Source: Virgibacillus_F necropolis_A (GTDB taxonomy: Bacteria; Bacillota; Bacilli; Bacillales; Amphibacillaceae). Taken from it: DNA of 64,000 nucleotides. The DNA lies in assembly GCF_044793635.1 (NCBI RefSeq), contig NZ_CP084992.1, forward strand, positions 2,356,001 through 2,420,000, given 5' to 3'. Shown here one piece after another: positions 50,849-58,891 of this stretch. The translations under genes and the position numbers were made by a program. The number at the start of each line of letters is the position of its first letter. Within the stretch, counting starts at the first letter, position 1. The notes beneath the pieces are model-generated. The model searched no databases. It was given only the letters and a program-made list of their open reading frames with translations, and was not told where the DNA came from.

Positions 50849-50970
50849 TGTCTAGCACCAGCGCCTAGCCCGCCTGAGATTTTAAGTCAAATCTCTTTGT
50901 GATAAAAATCATCACTAAGAGATTCGTCTTAAACTTGTCGGGGCTGACCAAGGCGCTTGCGCTTTTCTTA
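50849..50970. repeat. Palindromic intergenic repeat, family B copy 3
   Basis: AGCGCCTAGCCCGCC at the left, AAATCTCTTTGTGAT / ATCACTAAGAGATT in the centre, GGGGCTGACCAAGGCGCTTG at the right, nearly identical to copy 4 (53200-53320). Confidence 0.85.
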
Positions 50971-51120
50971 TGTGTAAGGAAAGTATAAAATGTGACATTG
51001 AATATTTTGGTCACTATGCAGAGCCACGTCGAGCTCCAGCGCCCACCGACTATTGGATTTCCTTTATCTCATACGGATCAGTCCAATCCATACGTCGCTA
51101 AACGGGCGCTTGCGCTTTTG
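50971..51120. repeat. Shared 5' module plus palindromic repeat family C copy 1
   Basis: The first 60 bases (AAGGAAAGTATAAAATGTGA onward) repeat the module at 5383-5440. They are followed by AGCTCCAGCGCCC, TTTCCTTTATCTCATACGG and GGGCGCTTGCGCTTTTG, a palindrome with outer arms like family B but a different interior. A longer relative lies at 57752-57900. Confidence 0.8.
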
Positions 51121-51179
51121 TTCCTAATTTAATAATTATTTAACATTTGCTGTATATGATATATACCAAGAGAGTGGGT

Positions 51180-52286
51180 GTGAAATTGTCTATTAAAAAG
51201 CGATTAATTTTTTCCAATATAGCAATGATTATTATTCCAATAGTTTTCTTCTTTTTTATCGAAATAATCGGCGGGTTTGTCTTATTCTATCTGTTTAACG
51301 GGGAACCAGAAGGCAAACAATTGAATATGTTTTTAACTTATAGGTTTATAGGATTGTTGTTGGTTTTAGTAATCACAAATGGACTACTGACGTATTTCGT
51401 TTCAAAAAGCATTATCAATCCAGTTAAAAATTTATCCGTAGCGGCACAGGAAATAAGTGAGGGTAATCTTGATTTTAGTATTGAGTCAACGAATAAGGAT
51501 GAGCTTGGCCAACTTTCAAAAACATTTGAAGTAATGCGTCTAAAGCTAAAAGAAGCAGAAGAAGTCCATGTGCGATATGAAGAAAACCGTAAAGAGTTGA
51601 TTGCAACTATATCGCATGATTTAAAAACACCTATGACGTCAATCAAAGGTTATGTTAAAGGGATCCGTGACGGTGTGGCAAATAATCCTGAAAAGATGGA
51701 GCGTTATATGGACACAATCTACACCAAGGCAAATGATATGGACCAGTTGATCGATGAACTTTTTTTATACTCAAAATTAGATTTACAACGTATTCCTTTT
51801 CAGTTAGAAGAAATCGATCTCCATAATTATTTGACTGATTTTATTGAGGAGTTAAGATTTGACCTTGAACAAAATGGTGGTACGGTTTCGTACGACGCAG
51901 ATCTAGAAGATTCTTACGTAGTGAAGGCAGACAGAGAAAAGTTAAAGCGGGTAGTAACAAATATTGTTCAAAATAGCCTGAAATATATGGACAAAGACTG
52001 GAAAGAGATCCAGGTCAGTTTACAATCCGAGTCAGATCAAGTTGTTGTTAAGATAACAGATAACGGTAGTGGAGTAGATGAAGAAGCAATCCCATTCATT
52101 TTCGAAAGTTTTTATCGTACTGATTCCTCGAGAAATTCTACAACCGGTGGTAGTGGACTTGGATTAGCGATTGTTAAAAGAATTATAGATGATCATGGCG
52201 GTGCTATCTGGGCAGAAAGTGAATTAGGTGAAGGGACCAGCATTTATTTTACGCTTAAAAAACCTGTAGATGAGAAGGTGAGATAG
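51180..52286 (+). CDS. Sensor histidine kinase
   Basis: About 369 residues: two membrane helices (about 10-40 and 60-85) flanking a short extracellular loop, a HAMP linker (residues 85-135), the dimerisation/phospho-acceptor helix TISHDLKTPMTSIKG (His146) and a HATPase domain with NIVQNSLKY, ITDNGSGVD and TGGSGLGLAI. The start is GTG at 51180 or TTG at 51186; the longer frame to 51147 lacks a ribosome site. The response regulator gene overlaps its stop by one base. The signal is unknown; the very short sensor loop suggests sensing in or near the membrane, as in intramembrane-sensing kinases. Confidence 0.9.
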   Translation: MKLSIKKRLIFSNIAMIIIPIVFFFFIEIIGGFVLFYLFNGEPEGKQLNMFLTYRFIGLLLVLVITNGLLTYFVSKSIINPVKNLSVAAQEISEGNLDFSIESTNKDELGQLSKTFEVMRLKLKEAEEVHVRYEENRKELIATISHDLKTPMTSIKGYVKGIRDGVANNPEKMERYMDTIYTKANDMDQLIDELFLYSKLDLQRIPFQLEEIDLHNYLTDFIEELRFDLEQNGGTVSYDADLEDSYVVKADREKLKRVVTNIVQNSLKYMDKDWKEIQVSLQSESDQVVVKITDNGSGVDEEAIPFIFESFYRTDSSRNSTTGGSGLGLAIVKRIIDDHGGAIWAESELGEGTSIYFTLKKPVDEKVR

Positions 52287-52972
52287 TGAAGAAAGTTTTA
52301 ATCATCGAGGATGAACAGAGTATCGCAGAATTGGAACGGGATTATCTAGAAGTTAATGGATTTTCCAGTGATATTGCGATGACAGGTGATGAAGGGCTTG
52401 CTAAAGCATTGAGTAAATCATATGACCTAATCTTGTTGGATCTAATGCTTCCAGGATTAGATGGATTTGAGTTATGTCAAAAAATCAGAAAGACAGTCGA
52501 TATCCCAATTTTAATGGTAACGGCAAGAAAAGAAGATATTGACAAAATTCGCGGATTTGATCGTGGTGCCGACGATTATATTGTAAAACCATTCAATCCA
52601 AATGAATTGGTTGCACGGGTTAAAGCCCATATAGCCAGGTATAATCGATTGGTAAATCGTGAGAATACACAAAATGATTTACAGATAAAAGATATTTACA
52701 TTGAACGCAACTCACGAAGAGTATTAGTTAATGAAGAAGAAAAAATATTTACAGCCAAAGAATTCGACTTATTGGTGTTCCTAGCGACCAACCCAAATCG
52801 CGTATTTAGTAAAGATCACTTGTTTGAACGGATTTGGGGCATTGACTCGATGGGTGACCTGACAACAGTAACAGTTCATATTAGAAAGATTAGAGAAAAA
52901 ATTGAAGTTGATCCGTCCAATCCTGAATATCTTGAAACAATTTGGGGGGTAGGGTATCGCTTTAAAAAATAA
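52286..52972 (+). CDS. OmpR/PhoB-family response regulator
   Basis: A 228-residue regulator with a receiver domain (phospho-acceptor Asp52 in LILLDLMLPG, Lys near 102 in YIVKPF) and a C-terminal winged helix (FTAKEFDLLVFLATNPNRVF, TVTVHIRKIREKIEVDP). It is the cognate partner of the overlapping kinase gene. No direct target gene is adjacent: only repeats lie between it and the small membrane-protein genes at 53.4 kb. Start GTG at 52286. Confidence 0.94.
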   Translation: MKKVLIIEDEQSIAELERDYLEVNGFSSDIAMTGDEGLAKALSKSYDLILLDLMLPGLDGFELCQKIRKTVDIPILMVTARKEDIDKIRGFDRGADDYIVKPFNPNELVARVKAHIARYNRLVNRENTQNDLQIKDIYIERNSRRVLVNEEEKIFTAKEFDLLVFLATNPNRVFSKDHLFERIWGIDSMGDLTTVTVHIRKIREKIEVDPSNPEYLETIWGVGYRFKK

Positions 52973-52983
52973 CCAAACTATAC

Positions 52984-53023
52984 AAATCGCGGGAGTTCTT
53001 TATGAGCTTCCGCGATTTTTTTT
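52984..53023 (+). terminator. Terminator of the two-component operon
   Basis: AAATCGCGGGAG pairs with CTTCCGCGATTT (one wobble), followed by T residues. Confidence 0.88.
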
Positions 53024-53050
53024 ACGCGTAAGGAAGCAGCAGTCTAAGAA

Positions 53051-53098
53051 GAACTTTGTTATTCGCTATTAAAGAATATGCGAATGACGAAGTTTTTT
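53051..53098. repeat. Hairpin repeat family D, copy 1
   Basis: GAACTTTGTTATTCG pairs imperfectly with CGAATGACGAAGTTT around an 18-base loop that begins CTATTAA. A relative with the same loop start is at 58750-58797. Another hairpin, CTTGGC/GCCAAG followed by TTTT, lies at 53145-53165. Confidence 0.6.
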
Positions 53099-53199
53099 CT
53101 TAGCAGTTAAGAAATCCTTTCTTACTGCATAAGTGCAACTAAGGCTTGGCGATAAGCCAAGTTTTCTAATAAGGAAAGTATAAAATTTTGGCGTTTATC

Positions 53200-53320
53200 T
53201 GTCTAGCTCCAGCGCCTAGCCCCTCGAGGTTTTAAGTCAAATCTCTTTGTGATAAAAATCATCACTAAGAGATTCGTCTTAAACTTGTCGGGGCTGACCA
53301 AGGCGCTTGCGCTTTTCTTA
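53200..53320. repeat. Palindromic intergenic repeat, family B copy 4
   Basis: AGCTCCAGCGCCTAGCCC, AAATCTCTTTGTGAT, ATCACTAAGAGATTCG and GGGGCTGACCAAGGCGCTTG in order; almost identical to copy 3. The gap 52973-53424 holds only this, a terminator and family D hairpins. Confidence 0.85.
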
Positions 53321-53424
53321 TGTTTAAGGAATATTTAACAATTTAATAAGATGTATTTTAGAACTGCTTTGTATGATAAGAAAGAAGTCATCATAAATCA
53401 TAATTTTACTAGGAGGAACCATCA

Positions 53425-53844
53425 TTGGAAAAAAGAAAAACAAGAATTCGTGTGGGTAGAATCCTGTATCTTATACTAGCTATTTTATTTGCACTATGTA
53501 TCACCGCACAGATTTTTATAGCAGGATTAGCTACTTTTGTAAATCCTATTAATTGGATGAAACACACTACATTCGTACATCTTTTTGGATTCAACCTACC
53601 AATACTCATGCTTGTGTTTGCATTTGTAGGAGCGCTTCCTAGATGGGCATATTGGCAACTCTTAGGTCTGCTTGGATTAATTTTTACAATGTACTTTTCT
53701 GCAAATATGTCAGCGGTTTTGCCGTGGATATCTGCGTTGCATCCACTCATAGCTGTCCTGTTATTCATTCTGTCATGTGCAATTGTTTTAAAAACATGGA
53801 AATTAATTTTAAACAAAGAAGATAACCAGAAAGGTGGGAGTTAA
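53425..53844 (+). CDS. Four-span membrane protein (DUF6220-like)
   Basis: A 139-residue membrane protein with four predicted helices (about 12-34, 50-70, 73-95, 100-125) and a polar C-terminus. FIAGLATFVNPINWMKHTTF and HLFGFNLPILMLVFAFVGAL resemble DUF6220 proteins. TTG at 53425 follows GGAGGAAC. The next gene begins 1 base after its stop, so the pair is co-transcribed. Function unknown. Confidence 0.72.
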   Translation: MEKRKTRIRVGRILYLILAILFALCITAQIFIAGLATFVNPINWMKHTTFVHLFGFNLPILMLVFAFVGALPRWAYWQLLGLLGLIFTMYFSANMSAVLPWISALHPLIAVLLFILSCAIVLKTWKLILNKEDNQKGGS

Positions 53845-53845
53845 T

Positions 53846-54040
53846 ATGCGCACATTTTTAGCAATATTAGTTGGTTTATTTGGAGGATTCATTCTTGGTA
53901 TCGCATTATCAAGTTTTATAGGAATTTTGGGAATGACATTTCTTGGAGAGCCAATTGGGATAAAGTTTTTATCTTATTACACCGCATTTATCTGTGCAGT
54001 ATTAGTACCAATCCTTGATCAAAAAAGTAGAAACAAGTAA
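53846..54040 (+). CDS. Small two-span membrane protein (DUF5957-like)
   Basis: A 64-residue protein with two membrane helices (AILVGLFGGFILGIALSSFI and a second near residues 38-56) and a basic end. ATG at 53846 is the start; the GTG at 53834 lies in the ribosome site (AAGGTGGGAG). It is coupled to the four-span protein upstream. The sequence fits DUF5957 from memory. Function unknown. Confidence 0.72.
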   Translation: MRTFLAILVGLFGGFILGIALSSFIGILGMTFLGEPIGIKFLSYYTAFICAVLVPILDQKSRNK

Positions 54041-54126
54041 GTAGAAACTGTTATTTTGATTATTAGTAATTAGAAGTATATGATTTAGATAATGATAATC
54101 TATACAAAACCTTAGGAGGTAAAATA

Positions 54127-54479
54127 ATGACACAAATTAATGAAATCGGTAAACTTGAGGATTGGGAACAGGTATGGAATAATTCAGCTAAGAATCCCGT
54201 CATTATTTTCAAACACAGCACAACATGTCCAATTAGCGCAGGGGCCTTTAAAGAATATCAATCGTTTTTGGATTCATCGGACGAAACAGTTGATTGCTAT
54301 ACTGTCAAAGTGATTGAAGCAAAGGATGTTTCCAATCGTATCAAACAGACACAGATGTAAAGCATGAATCACCGCAGATTTTATTGATTCATAACAAAGA
54401 AGTTGTGTGGCACACATCACACAGTAAGATTACGGAAGCAAGTATTGAAGACGCTATCCAAAGCAAGTTAATAAATTAG
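54127..54479 (+). pseudogene. brxC: Monothiol bacilliredoxin BrxC (YtxJ), frameshifted
   Basis: BrxC removes bacillithiol from oxidised protein thiols. Codons from ATG 54127 give the family start with the active-site segment VIIFKHSTTCPISAGAF. The frame then stops early at 54358. From 54348 a second frame continues without a break as DTDVKHESPQILLIHNKEVV and VWHTSHSKITEASIEDAIQS to a TAG at 54477, exactly the expected C-terminal half with the cis-Pro region (SPQ). A one-base loss near 54346-54348 explains this. It may be a real inactivating mutation, a sequencing error, or programmed. AGGAGG precedes the ATG. Confidence 0.88.
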
Positions 54480-54480
54480 A

Positions 54481-54514
54481 ATTAACAAGAGACCACCGTT
54501 GGTCTCTTGTTAAT
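54481..54514. terminator. Bidirectional terminator, perfect 15-bp stem
   Basis: ATTAACAAGAGACCA pairs perfectly with TGGTCTCTTGTTAAT around CCGT, between the convergent brxC and small membrane-protein genes. Confidence 0.9.
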
Positions 54515-54516
54515 GA

Positions 54517-54702
54517 TTATTTTCCAAGTAAGGCTTTAACCCCAAGATATAACAGGGCTAATCCAAATACAATTACAGCAATTCCGCCAACGATTTCAAA
54601 AAATCCAGCTAGTCCAGCGGTAATAACTGCTGATGTTGGAACGCTGGCCAGACCAAATCCTGCTAAAATACATGCTAAATATAATAAAGCTAATTGATAC
54701 AT
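54517..54702 (-). CDS. Small hydrophobic membrane protein
   Basis: A 61-residue protein with two membrane helices (MYQLALLYLACILAGFGLAS and the Val/Ile/Gly-rich segment after residue 30) joined by a short Ala/Thr loop. ATG at 54702 has the strong ribosome site GGAGGG; the longer frame to 54708 starts inside a hairpin. Its ribosome site lies in a perfect hairpin (54708-54746). I do not recognise the family. Function unknown. Confidence 0.65.
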   Translation of the reverse strand: MYQLALLYLACILAGFGLASVPTSAVITAGLAGFFEIVGGIAVIVFGLALLYLGVKALLGK

Positions 54703-54707
54703 TACCA

Positions 54708-54746
54708 ATCCCTCCTTCCCTTCATAATTTATGAGGGAAGGAGGGA
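54708..54746 (-). promoter_or_regulatory. Hairpin enclosing the ribosome site of the small membrane protein
   Basis: ATCCCTCCTTCCCT pairs perfectly with AGGGAAGGAGGGAT, with CATAA/TTATG extending the inner stem. On the minus strand the 3' arm contains GGAAGGAGGG, the ribosome site of the gene starting at 54702, so translation would need the stem to open. Confidence 0.65.
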
Positions 54747-54819
54747 TTGTGTTTGGGTTGTATATTTTGCATTTGTTAATTTATTTCTTGTGAGGATTTA
54801 AAAGAAAAACTGTAATCCC

Positions 54820-55245
54820 AAAGATTGTTGCTTTCGGGAGAATAGATATATACTTGCGACGTAACTTTAGGTTTATTTCCAAAGACATGTACTATTGCTG
54901 CCGTCCAGGATCGCTCCGGGCGGATGCTTTCCGCGGGCACGGCCTTAGCCTCCTCGAGAAAACCACTCTGCGGGGTCTTCGGACACGTGCTGTTCCCGCA
55001 GGAGTCACCACCCGGAACGATGCTGGACTGGTAATGCTATTAACGTAAACATTCTTTGTCATTTCTTTCAACTAATGAATTCTGTTATTGGCAACTATAC
55101 CAGCAGCCCGTATACACGTAGACTCACCAGCCGCCCGCGGAAAGCGAAGTGTATACGGGCTGCGGCTGCCTAAGTAACTTGTTTCCATTATCAGTACTAC
55201 AGATCTAACTTAGATAGAAGTTACGAAGCAGTTTATATCAACTAT
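54820..55245. repeat. Composite GC-rich palindromic repeat, family A copy 5 (uninterrupted)
   Basis: It begins with GTTGCTTTCGGGAGAATAGA and GCGACGTAACTTTAGG, contains one palindrome (CTTTCCGCGGGCACGGCC to CCCGCAGGAGTC) and, after TGACAAAGAATG in reverse, a second (GCAGCCCGTATACACG to CGTGTATACGGGCTGC read across CCGCCCGCGGAAAGC). In reverse complement it follows 33340-33533 plus 35196-35540, so it represents the layout without the insertion sequence. No gene is supported between 54747 and 55375; 55246-55375 shows only short direct repeats (GAAAAGAGCCGAAA). Confidence 0.8.
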
Positions 55246-55375
55246 GAAGATGAAAAGCAAAAATGCGTACGAAAAGAGCCGAAAGAAAAGAGCCGAAAGA
55301 AAAGAGAGAGTCAGAAGGTGCCAGATATTTTGACAGTAGAGGATAATTTAAATTGAGTCCGGCACCATAAGTAAT

Positions 55376-55513
55376 CTATTGTGAGTTATCTTCTTGTTGC
55401 TCTGTAGGTTCCTCGCTTGGATCTGGCTCATCTTCATCGACGCCATCACAGCCGAATAAGAATCCCACTGCTAGGATTGTTGACAATGAAGCAAGCGTGT
55501 ATTTTTTCTTCAT
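55376..55513 (-). CDS. Small acidic lipoprotein
   Basis: A 45-residue protein: basic start (MKKKYTLASLS), hydrophobic core and lipobox GFLFGC with the acceptor Cys near residue 23, then an acidic tail (DGVDEDEPDPSEEPTEQQED). It should be lipid-anchored outside the membrane. ATG at 55513 follows AAAGGAGG; the longer frame to 55636 lacks a ribosome site and has no family look. Similar tiny Asp/Glu-rich lipoproteins occur in other Bacilli. Function unknown. Confidence 0.72.
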   Translation of the reverse strand: MKKKYTLASLSTILAVGFLFGCDGVDEDEPDPSEEPTEQQEDNSQ

Positions 55514-55686
55514 TATTTTTACCTCCTTTCTACTATTTTTAACATGCCCAGATATATGAAAATGTATAAATCCATTCTTTAGATTTGCATTTAATTTGAA
55601 GCAGAGAAAAAGAGTGTGATTCACTTTGGAGAACACACTCTTAAGACATAATTCCTACCTAGCGATGATTACCCCTTCATAACAGT

Positions 55687-56064
55687 TTAATAACACTGAA
55701 ACGATTGGATTCTATTTAAATCTATACCGAAATAAACCCACCTGTAGCCGGTCCATCTGAATCCAGATACGGAACGTCTGCCAACAAACACTGGGAAAAA
55801 CCAAAAAGCATCGCGGAATAACCAAACATATGTGAAACGAAAGAGACAACCTTGAATGGCACCTGGGTCTACAGCAAAAAGTTGATGCTCCTGCTGTGTT
55901 GGAGTGAAAGATGGTGGTGGGGAAGTAGGTGCGTTGGGCTGTCCTCCACCCGGCGGTGGTCCAGGCGGCTGTCCCCCACTTTGAGATCCAGGGAAAAAGT
56001 CGGAAAGAAAATCTGGAAGGTTGAACTGCCTACCCTCTCCATTGGGTCGTTTATTGTTATTCAT
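55687..56064 (-). CDS. Pro/Gly-rich hypothetical protein
   Basis: A 125-residue protein with a Pro/Gly/Gln-rich, disordered segment (GSQSGGQPPGPPPGGGQPNA) in residues 27-58 and an aromatic-rich C-terminal domain (FRFTYVWLFRDAFWFFPVFV and RWTGYRWVYFGIDLNRIQSF). AGGAGG precedes ATG. Similar proteins in relatives have the same conserved end with a final Cys. The composition suggests a surface or spore-layer protein, an inference only. Single gene. Confidence 0.65.
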   Translation of the reverse strand: MNNNKRPNGEGRQFNLPDFLSDFFPGSQSGGQPPGPPPGGGQPNAPTSPPPSFTPTQQEHQLFAVDPGAIQGCLFRFTYVWLFRDAFWFFPVFVGRRSVSGFRWTGYRWVYFGIDLNRIQSFQCY

Positions 56065-56245
56065 TTTTAGTATTCCTCCTCTGAAAAGTCTTCCCTTTAC
56101 TATATGGTCGTTTGTCTGGAGTGGGAATAATTTTTCATATTTCTAAAGGAACATTTTTTCTAAAAAAATAATGGTATAATTATGTTCCCTAATACCAAAT
56201 AAAAAGATATACTTGCGAAAGAATAAATAAAGGAGATTTAATTGT

Positions 56246-57724
56246 ATGAGTAATGATACGGAAGAAAAGAAATATGAATATTTGGCTGATGATCCAAACG
56301 GTAAGGTAATGCCAATCATGCTATCACTAATTATCGGTGCATTTTTTGCCATCTTAAATGAGACGCTGTTAAATATTGCTCTTACTACATTAATGGAAGA
56401 GTTTAGCGTTTCGGTTACAACAGTGCAGTGGATGGCGACTGGGTTTATGCTGGTGATGGGTATTGTAATTCCTGTATCAGCAGTATTAATGCAATGGTTT
56501 ACAACGCGACAGATGTTTCTAGGAACAATGTCTGTCTTTACCATTGGAACGATTATTTGTTCAATCGCTCCAACTTTCTCTGTGCTACTTGTTGGTCGAC
56601 TTATGCAAGCTATTGGAACAGGACTATTAATCCCAATCATTTTTAATACATTCCTGTTAATCTTCCCACCGAGGCGACGTGGCGCGGTGATGGGTATAGT
56701 TGGTCTTGTAATCATGTTCGCACCTGCAATTGGGCCAACTTTATCCGGAATTATTGTAGAACATATGGGATGGCGTTATTTATTTATTACTGTTATTCCG
56801 TTTGCTTTATTTTCGATAGCCTTTGCATATAAATACTTAACTAATGTGTCAGAAATTACAAAGCCAAAAGTTGATATTCTATCCATTGTCTTTTCAACTA
56901 TTGGTTTTGGTGGAATTGTGTTTGGTTTTAGTTCCGCTGGTGGTAGCGATGATGGGTTTCTTAGTCCTGTTGCTTATTTGCCTATTTTGATCGGGGTTAT
57001 TGCATTGCTATTTTTTTCATTTAGACAATTTAAACTTGACGAACCGTTACTTGATCTACGGGTGTTTAAATTCCCAATGTATACACTTGGTGTTGTGATG
57101 TTTCTCATCATTATCATGGCAATGTTTGCATCAGAGATTATTTTACCAATATATATGCAGGGGCCATTAGCATTGACAGCGGCGACGGCAGGATTAGTTT
57201 TATTGCCAGGCAGTTTGTTGAATGGACTTTTATCACCTGTTATGGGGAAATTATTTGATAAATTAGGGCCACGAGCTTTAATGATACCTGCAACATTCGT
57301 ATTATGCGGAACCATGTTAATCATGACGAGATTAGATTTAAATACACCAGTATGGGTAATTGTCGTTAGTTATATTTTATTAATGATTTCCATTTCAGCT
57401 ATCATGATGCCAGCAGAAACAAATGGCCTCAATCAATTGCCGAAACATCTATACCCGCATGGAACGGCAGTTATGACTACCTTACAGCCTGTGGCAGGAG
57501 CTATCGGTGTTTCCGCGTTTATAAGTATTATGAATGCCAGAAAAAACAGCATCTTAGATAAAGCGTCTACTCCTACTGATCCGACCACAATAAGTAAAGC
57601 GATGGTCTCAGGTGTAGAATTAGTGTATCTTATTGCGTTAGGATTTACGATAATCGCATTGATTGTTTCATTCTTTGTATACCGTGCGGAACCCCCAAAG
57701 GAAGTGGAAAATGAAACTCATTAA
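56246..57724 (+). CDS. DHA2-family multidrug MFS transporter (14 spans, LmrB/EmrB-like)
   Basis: A 492-residue drug:H+ antiporter with about 14 predicted spans. It shows NETLLNIALTTLMEEF, TTVQWMATGFMLVMGIVIPV and VGRLMQAIGTGLLIPIIFNT, and the C motif MFAPAIGPTLSGIIVEHMGW, all typical of EmrB/QacA/LmrB transporters. AAAGGAG precedes its ATG. The MerR/TipAS regulator 234 bases downstream is a likely controller. Substrates cannot be told; relatives export lincomycin and lipophilic toxins. Confidence 0.9.
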   Translation: MSNDTEEKKYEYLADDPNGKVMPIMLSLIIGAFFAILNETLLNIALTTLMEEFSVSVTTVQWMATGFMLVMGIVIPVSAVLMQWFTTRQMFLGTMSVFTIGTIICSIAPTFSVLLVGRLMQAIGTGLLIPIIFNTFLLIFPPRRRGAVMGIVGLVIMFAPAIGPTLSGIIVEHMGWRYLFITVIPFALFSIAFAYKYLTNVSEITKPKVDILSIVFSTIGFGGIVFGFSSAGGSDDGFLSPVAYLPILIGVIALLFFSFRQFKLDEPLLDLRVFKFPMYTLGVVMFLIIIMAMFASEIILPIYMQGPLALTAATAGLVLLPGSLLNGLLSPVMGKLFDKLGPRALMIPATFVLCGTMLIMTRLDLNTPVWVIVVSYILLMISISAIMMPAETNGLNQLPKHLYPHGTAVMTTLQPVAGAIGVSAFISIMNARKNSILDKASTPTDPTTISKAMVSGVELVYLIALGFTIIALIVSFFVYRAEPPKEVENETH

Positions 57725-57751
57725 TAATTAATGGGTTTTATTTTTTTACCT

Positions 57752-57900
57752 ACGTCTAGCTCCAGCGCCCATTGCCTAGTGCCCTTCCGGCACCTCCTTA
57801 CGATAAGTCAACATCGGTTCGCTATGCTCATCCGTGTTTCCTTTATCTCATACGGTGTCGTCCAGGACATACGGCAATAACCGGCCGCTTACACTTTTGT
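57752..57900. repeat. Palindromic intergenic repeat, family C copy 2
   Basis: AGCTCCAGCGCCCATTGCC, GTGCCCTTCCGGCACC, TTTCCTTTATCTCATACGG and CCGGCCGCTTACACTTTTG. It is longer than copy 1 (51025-51120), with an additional internal hairpin (GTGCCCTTCCGGCAC). Confidence 0.75.
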
Positions 57901-57958
57901 ATTTGACTCTAACGTTACGTGATACTTTATAGTAATAAATGAAGGGAGGTTATCACCT

Positions 57959-58696
57959 ATGAAGGTCAAAGAAGTTGCAGATTTAGTGGGAATTAGTGTG
58001 CGCACACTACATCATTACGATGAAATAGGATTATTGACCCCTGAAGATACAACTGATTCAGGTTACCGGATATATTCGAAAAACGACCTCACCACCTTAC
58101 AACAAATATTATTTTTTAAAGAACTTGGCTTCCCTTTGAAAAAGATTAAAGAAATTATGGTCAGTCCTAGCTTTGATCGTAACGAAGCATTAGCAGTTCA
58201 ACGAAATATGCTTTTAGAAAAAAGACGACGAATGGATAACATGATTTCGATGATTGACAAGACAATTCAAAACTCGAAAGGAGAAATTAATATGAGTGAA
58301 AAAGAAAAATTTGAAGGCTTTGATTTCAGTAACAACCCATATGAGCAAGAAGCTCGTGACCGCTGGGGTGATAAAGCAGTAGATGAATCAAATAACAAAA
58401 TTAATAATATGTCTAAGAATGAACAAAAAGCGCTTGGTGACGAATTTAATGCTCTCTATAAAAAGTTAGCAACCCTGCGTCATCAATCACCAGAGTCTGA
58501 TGAAGCTCAAGAGGGTATTGGCGAGTGGTATGATTATTTAAATAAGGTCGGAAACTATTCATTAGACGCTTTCAAAGGCCTTGGGCAAATGTATGTGGAT
58601 GATGAACGATTCACTAAAAATATTGACCAATTTGGTGAAGGTCTGGCTGTATTTATGCGAGATGCGATGGCGGTTTATGCTGATCGAAATAAATAG
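57959..58696 (+). CDS. MerR-family regulator with TipAS domain (Mta-like)
   Basis: A 245-residue regulator. Residues 1-70 form the MerR DNA-binding domain (VKEVADLVGISVRTLHHYDE), 75-108 the dimerisation coiled coil, and 112-245 a TipAS-like drug-binding domain (MSEKEKFEGFDFSNNPYEQE, ARDRWGDKAVDESNNKINNM). Such proteins activate multidrug transporter genes upon drug binding; the DHA2 pump upstream is the obvious candidate. Inside the gene, AAAGGAG (58277-58283) stands 8 bases before an in-frame ATG (58292) that begins exactly at the TipAS domain, so a separate short product is likely, as for tipAL/tipAS in Streptomyces. GAAGGGAGG precedes the first ATG. Confidence 0.92.
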   Translation: MKVKEVADLVGISVRTLHHYDEIGLLTPEDTTDSGYRIYSKNDLTTLQQILFFKELGFPLKKIKEIMVSPSFDRNEALAVQRNMLLEKRRRMDNMISMIDKTIQNSKGEINMSEKEKFEGFDFSNNPYEQEARDRWGDKAVDESNNKINNMSKNEQKALGDEFNALYKKLATLRHQSPESDEAQEGIGEWYDYLNKVGNYSLDAFKGLGQMYVDDERFTKNIDQFGEGLAVFMRDAMAVYADRNK

Positions 58697-58749
58697 GTCT
58701 ATTACACGTAAGGGAAGTATAAACGTTTTTAGGAAACGTCGGTATAAGT

Positions 58750-58797
58750 AAAACTTCGGCATTCGCTATTAAGGGCTAGGCGAATGCCGAGTTTTTC
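58750..58797. terminator. Family D hairpin, likely terminator of the MerR gene
   Basis: AAACTTCGGCATTCG pairs with CGAATGCCGAGTTT (one bulge) around CTATTAAGGGCTAGG and is followed by TTTC. It shares sequence with 53051-53098. Confidence 0.7.
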
Positions 58798-58891
58798 TAA
58801 ATTTATCGGCCACCTTTACCTATATAAAAACGATTGTAACTATGAGCGTAAGTGTTTTAAAAAAATACTTTAAAGGGAGAGTAACGCAGCC

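Noticed and set aside
44180..53320. Possible CRISPR or regularly spaced array because the same repeat occurs three times
   Set aside because: Copies are kilobases apart, 120 bp long, palindromic and without spacer-like periodicity.
54854..55048. 64-residue ORF on the plus strand
   Set aside because: It lies within the family A repeat and shares its peptide shadows with the copy near 35.4 kb.
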